64,000 nt of DNA from assembly GCA_046733355.1 (NCBI GenBank), contig JBKPOZ010000124.1, positions 4,258-68,257 of the forward strand, read 5' to 3'. This document shows, piece by piece, positions 9,247-17,560 of the stretch. A program made the position numbers and the translations under genes. The stretch comes from VAZQ01 sp046733355. GTDB lineage: Bacteria > Pseudomonadota > Alphaproteobacteria > Rhizobiales > Xanthobacteraceae. Each line of letters starts with the position of its first letter. The first letter of the stretch is position 1. Under the pieces are notes generated by a model, which did not search any database, was not told the DNA's origin, and was given only the letters and a program-made list of their open reading frames with translations.

Positions 9247-10758
9247 ATGTGGTTTCGCGCCCCTGAGCAAAACGCCGATGTCTGTCTGATCGTCGAGGGC
9301 GCGTACCCCTACGTGTCCGGCGGGGTCTCTGCGTGGGTGCACGGACTGATCCGCAGGCAATCGGATTTGCGCTTCAGCGTTGTGGCCATTCTTCCCGAGC
9401 CACCGCCGCCTTCCCGCAAATACGGCGATCTGCCGAACCTTGCGAGGCTGCATCACCTCTATCTGAGCAGGTTACCACGTCACGGCGGCTGGCGACCGCG
9501 AGGCCGCTTCGATCAGCCTGAATTCGACCGTGCCGTCGATCTATTCCTCAGCCGCGGAGGATTGAAGGAGCTGGCCGGAGTGGACCGGCTGCTTGCACCG
9601 CTTGTGCGCGCGCGGCGCGCCGGCGACCTGCTCGACTCCGCGCTGGCCTGGCGGCTTGTTTGCGATCTCTACGACCGCGAAATGCCGCATGAGTCGTTCC
9701 TGCATTTCTTCTGGGCCTGGCGCGCCCTGTTCGGCGGGCTGATTGCCACACTGTCTTTTCCGCTTCCTCCCGCGCGCGTCTATCACACCGTCTCCACCGG
9801 ATATGCCGGTTTGCTCGCCGCACGCGCCGCTGTGGAAACGGGCCGCCCGGCGCTCATCACCGAGCACGGTATCTACACGAACGAGCGTCGCATCGAGATT
9901 CTCCAGGCGGAATGGATCGTGGACACGCTCGACAAGGGTTTCGCAATCCACGATCCGCGTCGCGACCTGCGCGACTTCTGGACCACGGCATTCGAAAGCT
10001 ACGCGCGCGCATGCTACGAGGCATGCACCGAGGTGATCACGTTGCACGGAGCCAATCAGCCGGCGCAGGTCATGCAGGGCGCCTCGCCAGAGCGCATGAA
10101 GATCATCCCCAATGGCGTGGACTTCCAGACCCTGAGCGCGCTGCCCAAAGCGCGCACCGACGATCCGCCCACGGTCGCGCTCGTGGGTCGCGTGGTCCCG
10201 ATCAAGGATATAAAGACGTTCATTCATGCCATTGGCATCTTGCTGGCGCAATTCCCCGACCTGATTGCGCTGATTATGGGGCCGACCGACGAGCAACCTG
10301 ACTACTATTATGAATGCCGGGCACTCGTTGCCTCGCTCGGTCTCGGTGATCGCATCCAGTTCACCGGACAGGTTGACATTCGCGAGTATTTCCCGCGCAT
10401 TCACGTCAACGTGCTCACCAGCGTGAGCGAATCGCAGCCCTTGAGCGTGCTTGAAGCGGGCGCCGCAGCGATCCCCACCATAGCAACCGATGTGGGAGCC
10501 TGCCGCGAGATCCTGCTCGGCCGCAGCGACGAGCATCCGTCGCTTGGCGCGGGAGGCATCATCACCGATGTCGCCTCTCCCGAGCAGACCGCGGCCGCCA
10601 TCGGCGAGCTGTTGCGGGAAGCAGAGCGCCGGCAGCGGCTCGGCTCGGTGATGCAGCAACGCGTGAAAAGGTACTACGATGTCCCGGTGGTCGATGCCGC
10701 CTATGCGCGCATCTACCGCCGGCACATGGAAGCCTCACCCCAGCCCGTTGCGGCGTGA
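9247..10758 (+). CDS. pelF: PelF, GT4-family glycosyltransferase of Pel polysaccharide synthesis
   Basis: 503 residues, the full family length. The N-terminus ADVCLIVEGAYPYVSGGVSA is diagnostic for PelF, and the C-terminal GT-B half carries VALVGRVVPIKDIKTFI and the retaining GT4 motif ESQPLSVLE (EX7E). It is the cytoplasmic, UDP-sugar-dependent polymerising enzyme of the Pel synthase. The frame is open from a TTG at 9211 inside the repeat, but ATG 9247 gives the usual short N-terminus; a weak GGAG lies at 9227-9230. A 22-bp gap to pelE contrasts with the overlaps elsewhere in the operon and reflects the repeat. No pelG follows. Confidence 0.92.
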   Translation: MWFRAPEQNADVCLIVEGAYPYVSGGVSAWVHGLIRRQSDLRFSVVAILPEPPPPSRKYGDLPNLARLHHLYLSRLPRHGGWRPRGRFDQPEFDRAVDLFLSRGGLKELAGVDRLLAPLVRARRAGDLLDSALAWRLVCDLYDREMPHESFLHFFWAWRALFGGLIATLSFPLPPARVYHTVSTGYAGLLAARAAVETGRPALITEHGIYTNERRIEILQAEWIVDTLDKGFAIHDPRRDLRDFWTTAFESYARACYEACTEVITLHGANQPAQVMQGASPERMKIIPNGVDFQTLSALPKARTDDPPTVALVGRVVPIKDIKTFIHAIGILLAQFPDLIALIMGPTDEQPDYYYECRALVASLGLGDRIQFTGQVDIREYFPRIHVNVLTSVSESQPLSVLEAGAAAIPTIATDVGACREILLGRSDEHPSLGAGGIITDVASPEQTAAAIGELLREAERRQRLGSVMQQRVKRYYDVPVVDAAYARIYRRHMEASPQPVAA

Positions 10759-10765
10759 GTTTTAC

Positions 10766-12319
10766 ATGCTCCGCCGCCGACAGTTCGTGTTGCTGTCTGC
10801 AGCTAGCGCGGCAGGCTTTGCAATTTCGCGATTTGGGCGCGCTTCCGCTTATCCGTTCACGCTCGGAGTGGCATCAGGCCAACCGTTACCGGACGGCTTT
10901 GTGCTTTGGACGCGGGTCGCACCCATTCCGCTTGCGCCAGACGGTCTTGGCGGCATGTCGTCCTCTGCTTCGGTTTTGTGGGAGGTGGCGACGGATGAAG
11001 GGATGCGCAGTGTCGTTCGCTCAGGATCGACAGAAGCGCACAGCCGCTTTGCGTACTCGGTTCATGTGGAGGTCTTCGGCTTGGAGCCTGGCCGCCCGTA
11101 CTGGTATCGGTTCACGGCCCTGGGCGAGCAGAGTGGGGTGGGAGTCGCCCGCACGGCGCCCTTACCGGAGGGGAAACCTGGCACTCTCCGGTTCGCATTT
11201 GCGTCCTGTGCCAATTGGCAGCACGGCTATTTCAGCGCCTATCGGCACATGGCGGCGGAGAATCTCGACCTGGTCGTCTTTCTCGGCGATTACATCTACG
11301 AATACACGGACGAGGGCACGGAGGCAGACAAACGGCCGCGCCGGCACGATGGCCGGACCGCCGTCGATCTCACCGGCTACCGTAATCGATACGCGCTGTA
11401 CCGCACCGACGCCGATCTGCAGGCGCTCCATGCCGCAGCGCCCTGCCTGATGACATGGGATGACCATGAGGTCGAAAATGATTACGCCAACGAGTGGTCG
11501 TTGCGCGTCGACGTTACGCCCGAGCAGTTTCTGCGCCGGCGCGCTGCGGCCTATCAGGCCTATTACGAGCACATGCCGCTGCGCGCCTTCTCCATGCCGC
11601 AGGGCAGCGCCTCGCGCCTTTACGACCGCTTCCGATTCGGGGATCTCGCGAGCTTCACGGTGCTGGACGGCCGCCAATATCGCAGCAAGCAACCCTGTGA
11701 GCTGCCTCGTTACCGAGGCGGCCATGTCGCTCCGGACAGCTGCACGGAACGTCGCGATCCGGCGCGAACTTATCTGGGGCCCGAGCAGGAGCGATGGCTG
11801 TTTGACGGCTTCAAGCGATCGGAATCAGTGTGGAACGTCATTGCCCAAGAACAGCTCGTCGCCATGCTGCGGCAGAAGGACCGCGCGGGCATCTGGGGAT
11901 ACTGGACCGACGGTTGGGATGGCTATCCGGCCGCCCGAAACCGAATGCTTGATGCTGTTGCCGCAACGCGCCTGCGCAATCCGGTATTTATCGGCGGCGA
12001 CAGTCACTCCTATTGGGTCACGGATCTCAAGGCCGATTTTGCCAAGCCCGCATCGCCGACCATAGCAACCGAATTCGTAGGCACCAGCATCACGTCAGAT
12101 CCGGCGCCACGAGACCTGTTCGACGCAGTGCTGCCGGAGAATCCGCACATCCGTTATTTCGAAAGCGATTACCGCGGTTACGTTGTCATCGAAATTACAC
12201 GGTCGCGCTTGGAGGCACAGCTGCAGGTGATTTCCGATCGCCTCGATCCGAATGCGACAGTTTCCACATTGAGGCGGTTTGTCGTTGAGAACGGCACGCC
12301 CGGGGCCATTGCGGCGTAG
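10766..12319 (+). CDS. phoD: Alkaline phosphatase D-type phosphodiesterase/phosphatase (Tat-exported)
   Basis: 517 residues from ATG 10766, starting MLRRRQFVLLSAASAAGFAI, a twin-arginine leader. The N-terminal Ig-like domain (PFTLGVASGQPLPDGFVLWTRV) is followed by the metallophosphatase core with FASCANWQHGYF, LGDYIYEY, WDDHEVENDYANEW and GDSHSYW, which supply the metal ligands. It would release phosphate from phosphodiesters or monoesters in the periplasm. It begins 7 nt after the pelF stop and is therefore probably the last gene of the pel transcript. The frame is open 29 codons upstream but that overlaps pelF and precedes the leader. Confidence 0.93.
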   Translation: MLRRRQFVLLSAASAAGFAISRFGRASAYPFTLGVASGQPLPDGFVLWTRVAPIPLAPDGLGGMSSSASVLWEVATDEGMRSVVRSGSTEAHSRFAYSVHVEVFGLEPGRPYWYRFTALGEQSGVGVARTAPLPEGKPGTLRFAFASCANWQHGYFSAYRHMAAENLDLVVFLGDYIYEYTDEGTEADKRPRRHDGRTAVDLTGYRNRYALYRTDADLQALHAAAPCLMTWDDHEVENDYANEWSLRVDVTPEQFLRRRAAAYQAYYEHMPLRAFSMPQGSASRLYDRFRFGDLASFTVLDGRQYRSKQPCELPRYRGGHVAPDSCTERRDPARTYLGPEQERWLFDGFKRSESVWNVIAQEQLVAMLRQKDRAGIWGYWTDGWDGYPAARNRMLDAVAATRLRNPVFIGGDSHSYWVTDLKADFAKPASPTIATEFVGTSITSDPAPRDLFDAVLPENPHIRYFESDYRGYVVIEITRSRLEAQLQVISDRLDPNATVSTLRRFVVENGTPGAIAA

Positions 12320-12339
12320 GATAACCGACAACGACGCAC

Positions 12340-12896
12340 ATGAGCCGCCCTGAGGACATGAGCACCAGGTTGACTGCAGACGAGGTTCGCCGCCTGCTGC
12401 AGCTCGACCCCCATGGCACCTGCGGGTTCGTGCACGTGAGTTCGTCAGCACGCAATCCATTGCGCCGGGCGGCTTGCCGGGACCCTTCGCCGAAGGCCGT
12501 CCCCTCGGCTCGGCGCTGTTTTTCATGGTGACGCCCAGCGCCCCCGTACGGCTGCACCGCATCCGCAACGACCAGCTCTATCACTATTATCTGGGCGATC
12601 CCATCGAGGTGTTTTTGTTGCATGCGAACGGCAGCGCCGCGCGCGCGGTTGTGGGGCCGGACTTGAAACACGGTCAGCGCCTCCAGCTTCTGATCCCGGG
12701 CGGCACGTTCCACACCGCGAGAGTCACCGGCACCCGCAATTGGTTTCTTGGCGCGAGCACCGAATGGCCCGGCGTCGTGCCACAAGACGTGGAAGCGGGA
12801 GATGTCGACGAGCTGGCCGGCAAATATCTCGATGTAGCCGACGAGCTGCGCGCGATCGCTGCATCGGCGCAGCGCATTCCCTCGGCAGCTTCATAG
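12340..12896 (+). pseudogene. Cupin family (DUF985) protein, frameshifted
   Basis: Two overlapping frames make one cupin. Frame 1 (from ATG 12340 or 12358) gives STRLTADEVRRLLQLDPHGTCGFVHVS, the N-terminal DUF985 motif. The second frame continues as FVSTQSIAPGGLPGPFAEG, GSALFFMVTP, LHRIRNDQLYHYYLGDP and ends at 12896. The switch falls near 12436-12442 and matches loss of one base (V-H-V then F-V-S). It is either a real frameshift pseudogene or an assembly error. The intact family is a small double-stranded beta-helix protein of unknown substrate. Confidence 0.75.
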
Positions 12897-13085
12897 CCGC
12901 CTCCGGCCGTCCTGCGGTAAAAAACGCGACCGGGGAGGAGCTTTCGTAGCGCCGCATTGCACGACAAGCCCGGGCAGACTCGCCGCTGCAATTTCGATAT
13001 CTTGCCCCATTCGCGAACTGCTCGTTGACGAGCTGATCGAGTAATCGAGCTGGCGGGCAGTCTGCCACGGAAGAGGTAACCGCAT

Positions 13086-13526
13086 ATGAGATATCTTGCC
13101 GTTGTCTTCGCTGTTCTGTTCGCCATGAGCGCCGCGCGCGCGCAGGATGCAATCCCCGATTTGAAAGGCACCTGGTCCGGAAAAGGCAAATCCATTGTCT
13201 TCGGCAACAATCCCCATCATCCTGGTTCGGAAACGATGACGAGTCCGCCGCGCGTGCGTGAGTACGAGTTCACGTTCGTCGTGGATGGTCAGGATGGCCG
13301 CCTCGCCTGGGGACACTCCTTCTCCAGTGTCGCCCAGACCAACGAGCCCTTTGCCTGGGCCGTTTCGAGCGACAACACATCCGTCATTGGAGCCGATACA
13401 GACGGGTATTATCAGTTGACGATCATGGCTCCCGATCGCATGGAGATGTGTTACGCGCACAATGGTCTGAGCCCGAGCAAATCCATCGTGGCGACCTGCT
13501 ATGAGATGCAGCGAAGCGGAAAGTAG
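13086..13526 (+). CDS. Small secreted protein of unknown function
   Basis: 146 residues with a clear Sec signal peptide (MRYLAVVFAVLFAMSAARAQ, cleavage after ARA or RAQ). The mature part starts with DLKGTWSGKGK and continues with alternating beta-like stretches (REYEFTFVVDG, YYQLTIMAPDRMEMCYAHNG), suggesting a small lipocalin- or avidin-like barrel. I do not recognise a named family. AAGAGG ahead of ATG 13086 supports the start. It stands alone, 189 bp after the broken cupin. Two Cys (MCYAH, ATCYEM) could form a disulfide. Confidence 0.7.
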   Translation: MRYLAVVFAVLFAMSAARAQDAIPDLKGTWSGKGKSIVFGNNPHHPGSETMTSPPRVREYEFTFVVDGQDGRLAWGHSFSSVAQTNEPFAWAVSSDNTSVIGADTDGYYQLTIMAPDRMEMCYAHNGLSPSKSIVATCYEMQRSGK

Positions 13527-13566
13527 GCTGCCCTGAGCTCGCGGTCAGGCGGGCTCGTCATTGCAA

Positions 13567-14556
13567 ATGAGACGGCGGGAATTCATCGCGCTTCTTGGTT
13601 GCACAGCGGCGGCGTGGCCCGCCAGTGCACGAGCGCAGTTGCGCGAGCGGATTCGCCGGGTCGGCGTGCTGATGAATCTGCCTCCGGACGACGCGGAAGG
13701 ACACGCGCGCCTCGCAGCCTTCCTGCAGGGGCTGCAGGAGGCGGGCTGGGCGGTCGGTCGCAATCTGCGCGTCGACCTGCGCTGGGGCGCGGGCGACGTG
13801 GACAGCTTTCGCAAGCAGGCGGCGGAGCTGGTCGCGCTCGCGCCGGATGTCCTTTTTGCCAGTGGTATTCCGGCCGCGACGCCGCTCCTGCAGGCAACGC
13901 GGACCTTGCCGATCGTATTCGCGCAGGTCGTTGACCCGGTAGGCGCCGGCGTGGTCGCAAGCCTGGCGCACCCGGGGGGCAATGCTACAGGCTTTACCGC
14001 TTCCGGCTATGAGTTCGCCGGCAAATGGGTGGAACTGATCAAAGAAATCGCGCCGCAAGTCACGCGTGTAGCGGTGCTTCGCGACGCCGCCACCAGCTCA
14101 GGCATCGGTTACCTGGGTGCAATCCAGTCCGCAGCCGCTTCGCTCGGGATGGAGTTGATTCCAGTCGGTGTGAACGACCCTGGCGAGATCGAGCGTGGCA
14201 TTACCGCCTTCGCCGGCCGCGCACATGGCGGACTCATCGTGCCGGGAAATACGCTGGCCATGTTACATCGCGAGCTCATCATTACACTGGCGGCGCGCTA
14301 CCGGCTGCCTGCCATCTACGCACTCCGTGTTTTCGCGAACGACGGCGGCTTGATGTCCTTTGGCGCCGATACGATCGACCCGTACCGCCGCGCCGCCGGC
14401 TATGTTAATCGCATCCTAAACGGCGAGAAGCCCGCAGACCTGCCCGTGCAGGCGCCAGTCAAATACGAGCTGACCATTAATCTCAGGACTGCGAAGACGC
14501 TCGGCCTCAACTTGCCGCCAATGGTGCTCGCCCGTGCCGATGAGGTGATCGAGTAG
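13567..14556 (+). CDS. ABC transporter substrate-binding protein, ABC_sub_bind (PF04392) type
   Basis: 329 residues from ATG 13567, with the leader MRRREFIALLGCTAAAWPASARAQ, then RRVGVLMNLPPDD, a central PIVFAQVVDPVGAGVVASLAHPGGNATGF motif and the C-terminal NLRTAKTLGLNLPP. This is the family that often occurs in many orphan copies in Bradyrhizobium-like genomes. No permease or ATPase gene is adjacent, so its partner and ligand are unknown. A TTG at 13561 is a possible alternative start. A hairpin that may be its terminator lies 74 nt downstream. Confidence 0.88.
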   Translation: MRRREFIALLGCTAAAWPASARAQLRERIRRVGVLMNLPPDDAEGHARLAAFLQGLQEAGWAVGRNLRVDLRWGAGDVDSFRKQAAELVALAPDVLFASGIPAATPLLQATRTLPIVFAQVVDPVGAGVVASLAHPGGNATGFTASGYEFAGKWVELIKEIAPQVTRVAVLRDAATSSGIGYLGAIQSAAASLGMELIPVGVNDPGEIERGITAFAGRAHGGLIVPGNTLAMLHRELIITLAARYRLPAIYALRVFANDGGLMSFGADTIDPYRRAAGYVNRILNGEKPADLPVQAPVKYELTINLRTAKTLGLNLPPMVLARADEVIE

Positions 14557-14629
14557 CAAACCGATCGTGCGTTGCACTGCGTTTGCCCGCAGCCCTTTCC
14601 CTGCACGCTGCTCCCGGCGACAAAAGAAG

Positions 14630-14656
14630 AACGGTCGGATGCGCGCTCCGACCGTT
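14630..14656 (+). terminator. Possible terminator hairpin
   Basis: AACGGTCGGA (14630-14639) pairs perfectly with TCCGACCGTT (14647-14656) around TGCGCGC, followed by CCCTTTG rather than a T-run. It lies 74 nt after the substrate-binding protein gene. Confidence 0.45.
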
Positions 14657-15077
14657 CCCTTTGCCCCACAAGGAGGCGTTGCATTGCCCGCAGAATGAAC
14701 CACGGACTGTGCAATCAGGCCCTTTGCCTCAGCGGCATATCCCGCTCACTCGGTATCGCTTAAAGCGTCTCCTCGCGGTTACGCCCTGGCGCTCCGAATG
14801 CTGCGATAGCCGTATCGGCAACACCGGATCGTACGTGCGCTTCACCTCCTTGCAGATACTAGCTCTCTCGTTTTCTTGTCTTCACCGCTCCATTGCTGAA
14901 GCATGAAGACATGTCCGCGAAATTGTCCTCCATGCGTGGCGTGCAGGACTCGCTAGCTGGCGATGAGAACGTTAAAACGAATCCGCGCGCGGAAGCAACG
15001 TAAAGGTGACGCATGCAGCGCATGTGCATAATTTGTCTGAAAACTGCAGAATCTGGTTGCGAATCGGGAGGGCGCCC
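14657..15077. other. Gene-free stretch
   Basis: About 420 bp between the hairpin and the ABM gene hold no convincing coding frame, RNA gene or repeat. Codon usage of the short open frames does not match the neighbours. Confidence 0.5.
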
Positions 15078-15371
15078 ATGATTTCCGAAATTGCGCAGAT
15101 CAGCGTCAAATCAGGGCAGGAGAGCGAGTTCGAGGCGGGCGTTGCGAAAGCAGTGCCGCTCTTTCTGCGCGCTACGGGTTGCCACGGCATACGGCTCGAA
15201 CGCTCGATCGAGCACCCGAACCGGTATTTGCTCGTGGTTGCGTGGGACACGGTCGACGACCACGTGGTCACCTTTCGCTCCTCTGCCGATTTCCAGGAGT
15301 GGCGGCGGCTGGTCGGCCATTTCTTCGAAAAGCCTCCAGAGGTGCAGCACACGCGCGAAATACAGTTCTGA
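15078..15371 (+). CDS. Antibiotic biosynthesis monooxygenase (ABM) domain protein
   Basis: 97 residues from ATG 15078, preceded by GGGAGGGC. One ABM ferredoxin-like domain fills the protein: MISEIAQISVKSGQESEFEAG, the His/Arg strand GCHGIRLERSIEHPNRYLLVVAWDTVDDH and FRSSADFQEWRRLV. Members are small dimeric cofactor-free monooxygenases or heme/quinol-related proteins; the substrate here is unknown. The frame is open from 15006 but without family similarity. It converges on the Gfo/Idh gene, 10 bp away. Confidence 0.85.
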   Translation: MISEIAQISVKSGQESEFEAGVAKAVPLFLRATGCHGIRLERSIEHPNRYLLVVAWDTVDDHVVTFRSSADFQEWRRLVGHFFEKPPEVQHTREIQF

Positions 15372-15381
15372 GCGCAGCTAG

Positions 15382-16398
15382 CTAGCGGCCGTAGATGCGG
15401 TCGATGACGCGCGCCACTTCGATGAATTGGAGCGCCTCGGGAGAGAAGCGGCCGCTGTCGTGCAGCCGCATCACCCAGTCGACTGCGGCCCGGCCGCCCC
15501 ATGCGTCGGGCGGACTTGCCAGGCGCTCGCGCGCGGTGCCGCGATAGTGCTCGGCAATGAAGTCGTAGAACGAGCCATCCACGTTGCGCAACGCCGCTCC
15601 GCCTTGCGTGCCGTAGAACGCCGCGCCAATGATCGCGTCGCAGCCCGCCTGCAGGCGCCACGAGCAGGCGAGGGATACGGCTGCTCCGTTGTCGAGCTCG
15701 AATTGAACGGACGCATAATCCTCGACCTGATGCGCCGCATCGGCGAGCGGCTGGCCGTGCGCAAAAAGCTTCGCGCGCACGCCATCGCGGCAATGCGCAT
15801 CCAACGTCCACAACGCGAGATCGACGAGGTGTACGCCAAGATCCATGACGCAGCCGCCGCCGGAAAGCGCAGGATCGTAGAACCATGGCTTGTCGGGCCC
15901 GTAGGCGTTGTGGAACAGGAGATCGACAGCGAAGACGCCGCCCAGCCCGCCTGACCGGATCAGCTCGCGAATGCGCTGCATTCCTTCGGTGAAACGGTAG
16001 GAAAGGTCGAGCCCAAGCAGGCGGTCGGCCGTGCGCGCCGCCTCGACCGCGTTCTCGACTTCCGCCGCGGTGCGTCCGAGCGGCTTCTGACAGAACACGG
16101 AGGTGCCGTATGCAAGCGCGCGCATCGCCTGCTCCGCGTGCAGCGCGCTCGGCGTGGCAATGACCACTCCATCGAGCTCAAGATCGAGCAGCTCGTCGAG
16201 ATCGCGCACGAGCTCCGCGTCCGGGGCGAGGCGAGAAGCTTCCGCAGTCGCTTCCGGCGAGGCATCGGCGATACCTGCCACCTCCGCGGCTCCGCTTTTG
16301 ATGATGGCGCCCATGCGGTGACGGCCGATCCATCCCACACCGAGAAAGCCGATGCGGGGGCGTTCCTGCACGCGCGCACTTCCCGCCACTGCAGACAT
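15382..16398 (-). CDS. Gfo/Idh/MocA-type NAD(P)-dependent sugar oxidoreductase
   Basis: 338 residues. Rossmann nucleotide site IGFLGVGWIGRHRM near the N-terminus, then GVVIATPSALHAEQAMRAL, the family Lys motif QKPLGRTAAEVENAVEAA (canonical EKP), and a C-terminal substrate domain with SGGGCVMDLGVHLVDLALW. It would oxidise or reduce a cyclic polyol or sugar acid. It is the last gene of a four-gene minus-strand run (MFS, unknown, MDR reductase, this) separated from the MDR gene by a repeat, so the operon link is likely but not certain. Confidence 0.85.
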   Translation of the reverse strand: MSAVAGSARVQERPRIGFLGVGWIGRHRMGAIIKSGAAEVAGIADASPEATAEASRLAPDAELVRDLDELLDLELDGVVIATPSALHAEQAMRALAYGTSVFCQKPLGRTAAEVENAVEAARTADRLLGLDLSYRFTEGMQRIRELIRSGGLGGVFAVDLLFHNAYGPDKPWFYDPALSGGGCVMDLGVHLVDLALWTLDAHCRDGVRAKLFAHGQPLADAAHQVEDYASVQFELDNGAAVSLACSWRLQAGCDAIIGAAFYGTQGGAALRNVDGSFYDFIAEHYRGTARERLASPPDAWGGRAAVDWVMRLHDSGRFSPEALQFIEVARVIDRIYGR

Positions 16399-16420
16399 CA
16401 GCGAGGCGCACTCGGTGTAC

Positions 16421-16523
16421 TCCCTCTCCCCACTTGCACTTGGGAAGAGGGTTGGGGTGAGGGGGTTACAGCAATCGACGGTTTGTAACCCCTCACCCTA
16501 ACCCTCTCCCTGTGGGAGAGGGA
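16421..16523. repeat. Interspersed palindromic repeat (CCCTCTCCC family), copy 1
   Basis: Starts TCCCTCTCCC and ends CTGTGGGAGAGGGAA with internal GGTTGGGGTGAGGGGGTTA and TAACCCCTCACCCTAACC arms, giving a long imperfect inverted repeat between the MDR and Gfo/Idh genes. A related copy lies at 54998-55093. Confidence 0.8.
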
Positions 16524-16582
16524 ACGCACTGAATCTGCGGCCAGAGCATCGCAGCCCAACACGCATTTTGAGAGCGCATCCA

Positions 16583-17560
16583 TCAAAGCATCACCAGCGC
16601 TTTGACAAACCCGTCCGGCCGATCGCGCGTCATATTCAAAGCATCATCAAGCCGCTCGAGCGGAAAACGGTGCGTATAGAGCGGGCCGGGATCGAGACGC
16701 CCGGACTGGATCGCCTCGATCGCTTGGCGAATGCCGGCGACATATATGTTCGGGTCGCGCTCGTGGGCGTTGATCACATCGAGCCCCCGCCAGTTCCACA
16801 GCCACATGTTCACCTGTCGCGGCCCGTCCTGGTGATACCCGGCGATAACCAATTTGCCCTTTGCGCGCGTGAGCTCGCTCGCCAAATCGAGCGGGGCCTG
16901 CTTTCCCACGGCCTCGATCACCCGGTCACAGAAAGCCCCGCCGGTAAGCGCCTTTACCCTGGCGATGACCTGCGCCGGAGCGTCCATCGGGATGCATTCG
17001 GCAGCGCCCATGCGCCGCGCGAGATCGAGTGAGAACGGCCGGCGCGATATCGCAAGGACGCGCGCTCCCGCATTGCTCGCCAGTCGGGTGAGGATTGCTC
17101 CAAGGAAGCCGATGCCGACGATTGCGATCGTCTGTCCTGCCGCAATCTCGCTGCGCCGGAAAATGTTCATCGCGCAGCCGAGGGGCTCCCCCGGAAAGGG
17201 CTGTGCTGCGAACGATGCGGGGAGCCGGACGACAGCATCAGCGCGGGCGAGGTCATATTGCGCGTAGCTGTTATAGGTGAGCGCGGCGACACGGTCGCCG
17301 ATCTCGAGTCCTTTGACAGCCTCGCCGAGGGCGTCAATTACGCCCCAGCCTTCGTGTCCGAGGGAGCCCGGCTCGGTGGGAAACTGCATCCATTGGGGGC
17401 CTGCCCACGGCGTGAGGTTCGATGCGCACACACCGCTGCCTTCGAGGCGGATGCGCACCTGGCCGGGAGCGGGGCGCGGACGCGGCACCTCGGTTATGCG
17501 CAGCTGCCCCGGACCGATCAGCACCGCTGCGCGCATTACTCCGTCATGAGGCTGTGGCAT
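16583..17560 (-). CDS. Medium-chain dehydrogenase/reductase (alcohol dehydrogenase superfamily)
   Basis: 325 residues with the MDR layout: GroES-like domain (VRIRLEGSGVCASNL, GHEGWGVIDALGEAVKGLEIGDRVA) and a Rossmann domain (TIAIVGIGFLGAILTRLA). The catalytic-zinc ligands Cys (GVCAS) and His-Glu (GHEG) are present, but the four-Cys structural zinc lobe is missing, and the second catalytic Cys is replaced around GEPLGCAMN. It probably oxidises a sugar alcohol or similar. Its start overlaps the upstream gene by 17 bp; ATG 17536 would avoid the overlap. Confidence 0.85.
   Translation of the reverse strand: MPQPHDGVMRAAVLIGPGQLRITEVPRPRPAPGQVRIRLEGSGVCASNLTPWAGPQWMQFPTEPGSLGHEGWGVIDALGEAVKGLEIGDRVAALTYNSYAQYDLARADAVVRLPASFAAQPFPGEPLGCAMNIFRRSEIAAGQTIAIVGIGFLGAILTRLASNAGARVLAISRRPFSLDLARRMGAAECIPMDAPAQVIARVKALTGGAFCDRVIEAVGKQAPLDLASELTRAKGKLVIAGYHQDGPRQVNMWLWNWRGLDVINAHERDPNIYVAGIRQAIEAIQSGRLDPGPLYTHRFPLERLDDALNMTRDRPDGFVKALVML

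Noticed and set aside
14557..15077. Possible small genes or RNA in the 520-bp interval before the ABM gene
   Set aside because: Short frames lack ribosome sites and family motifs; only one hairpin is supported.
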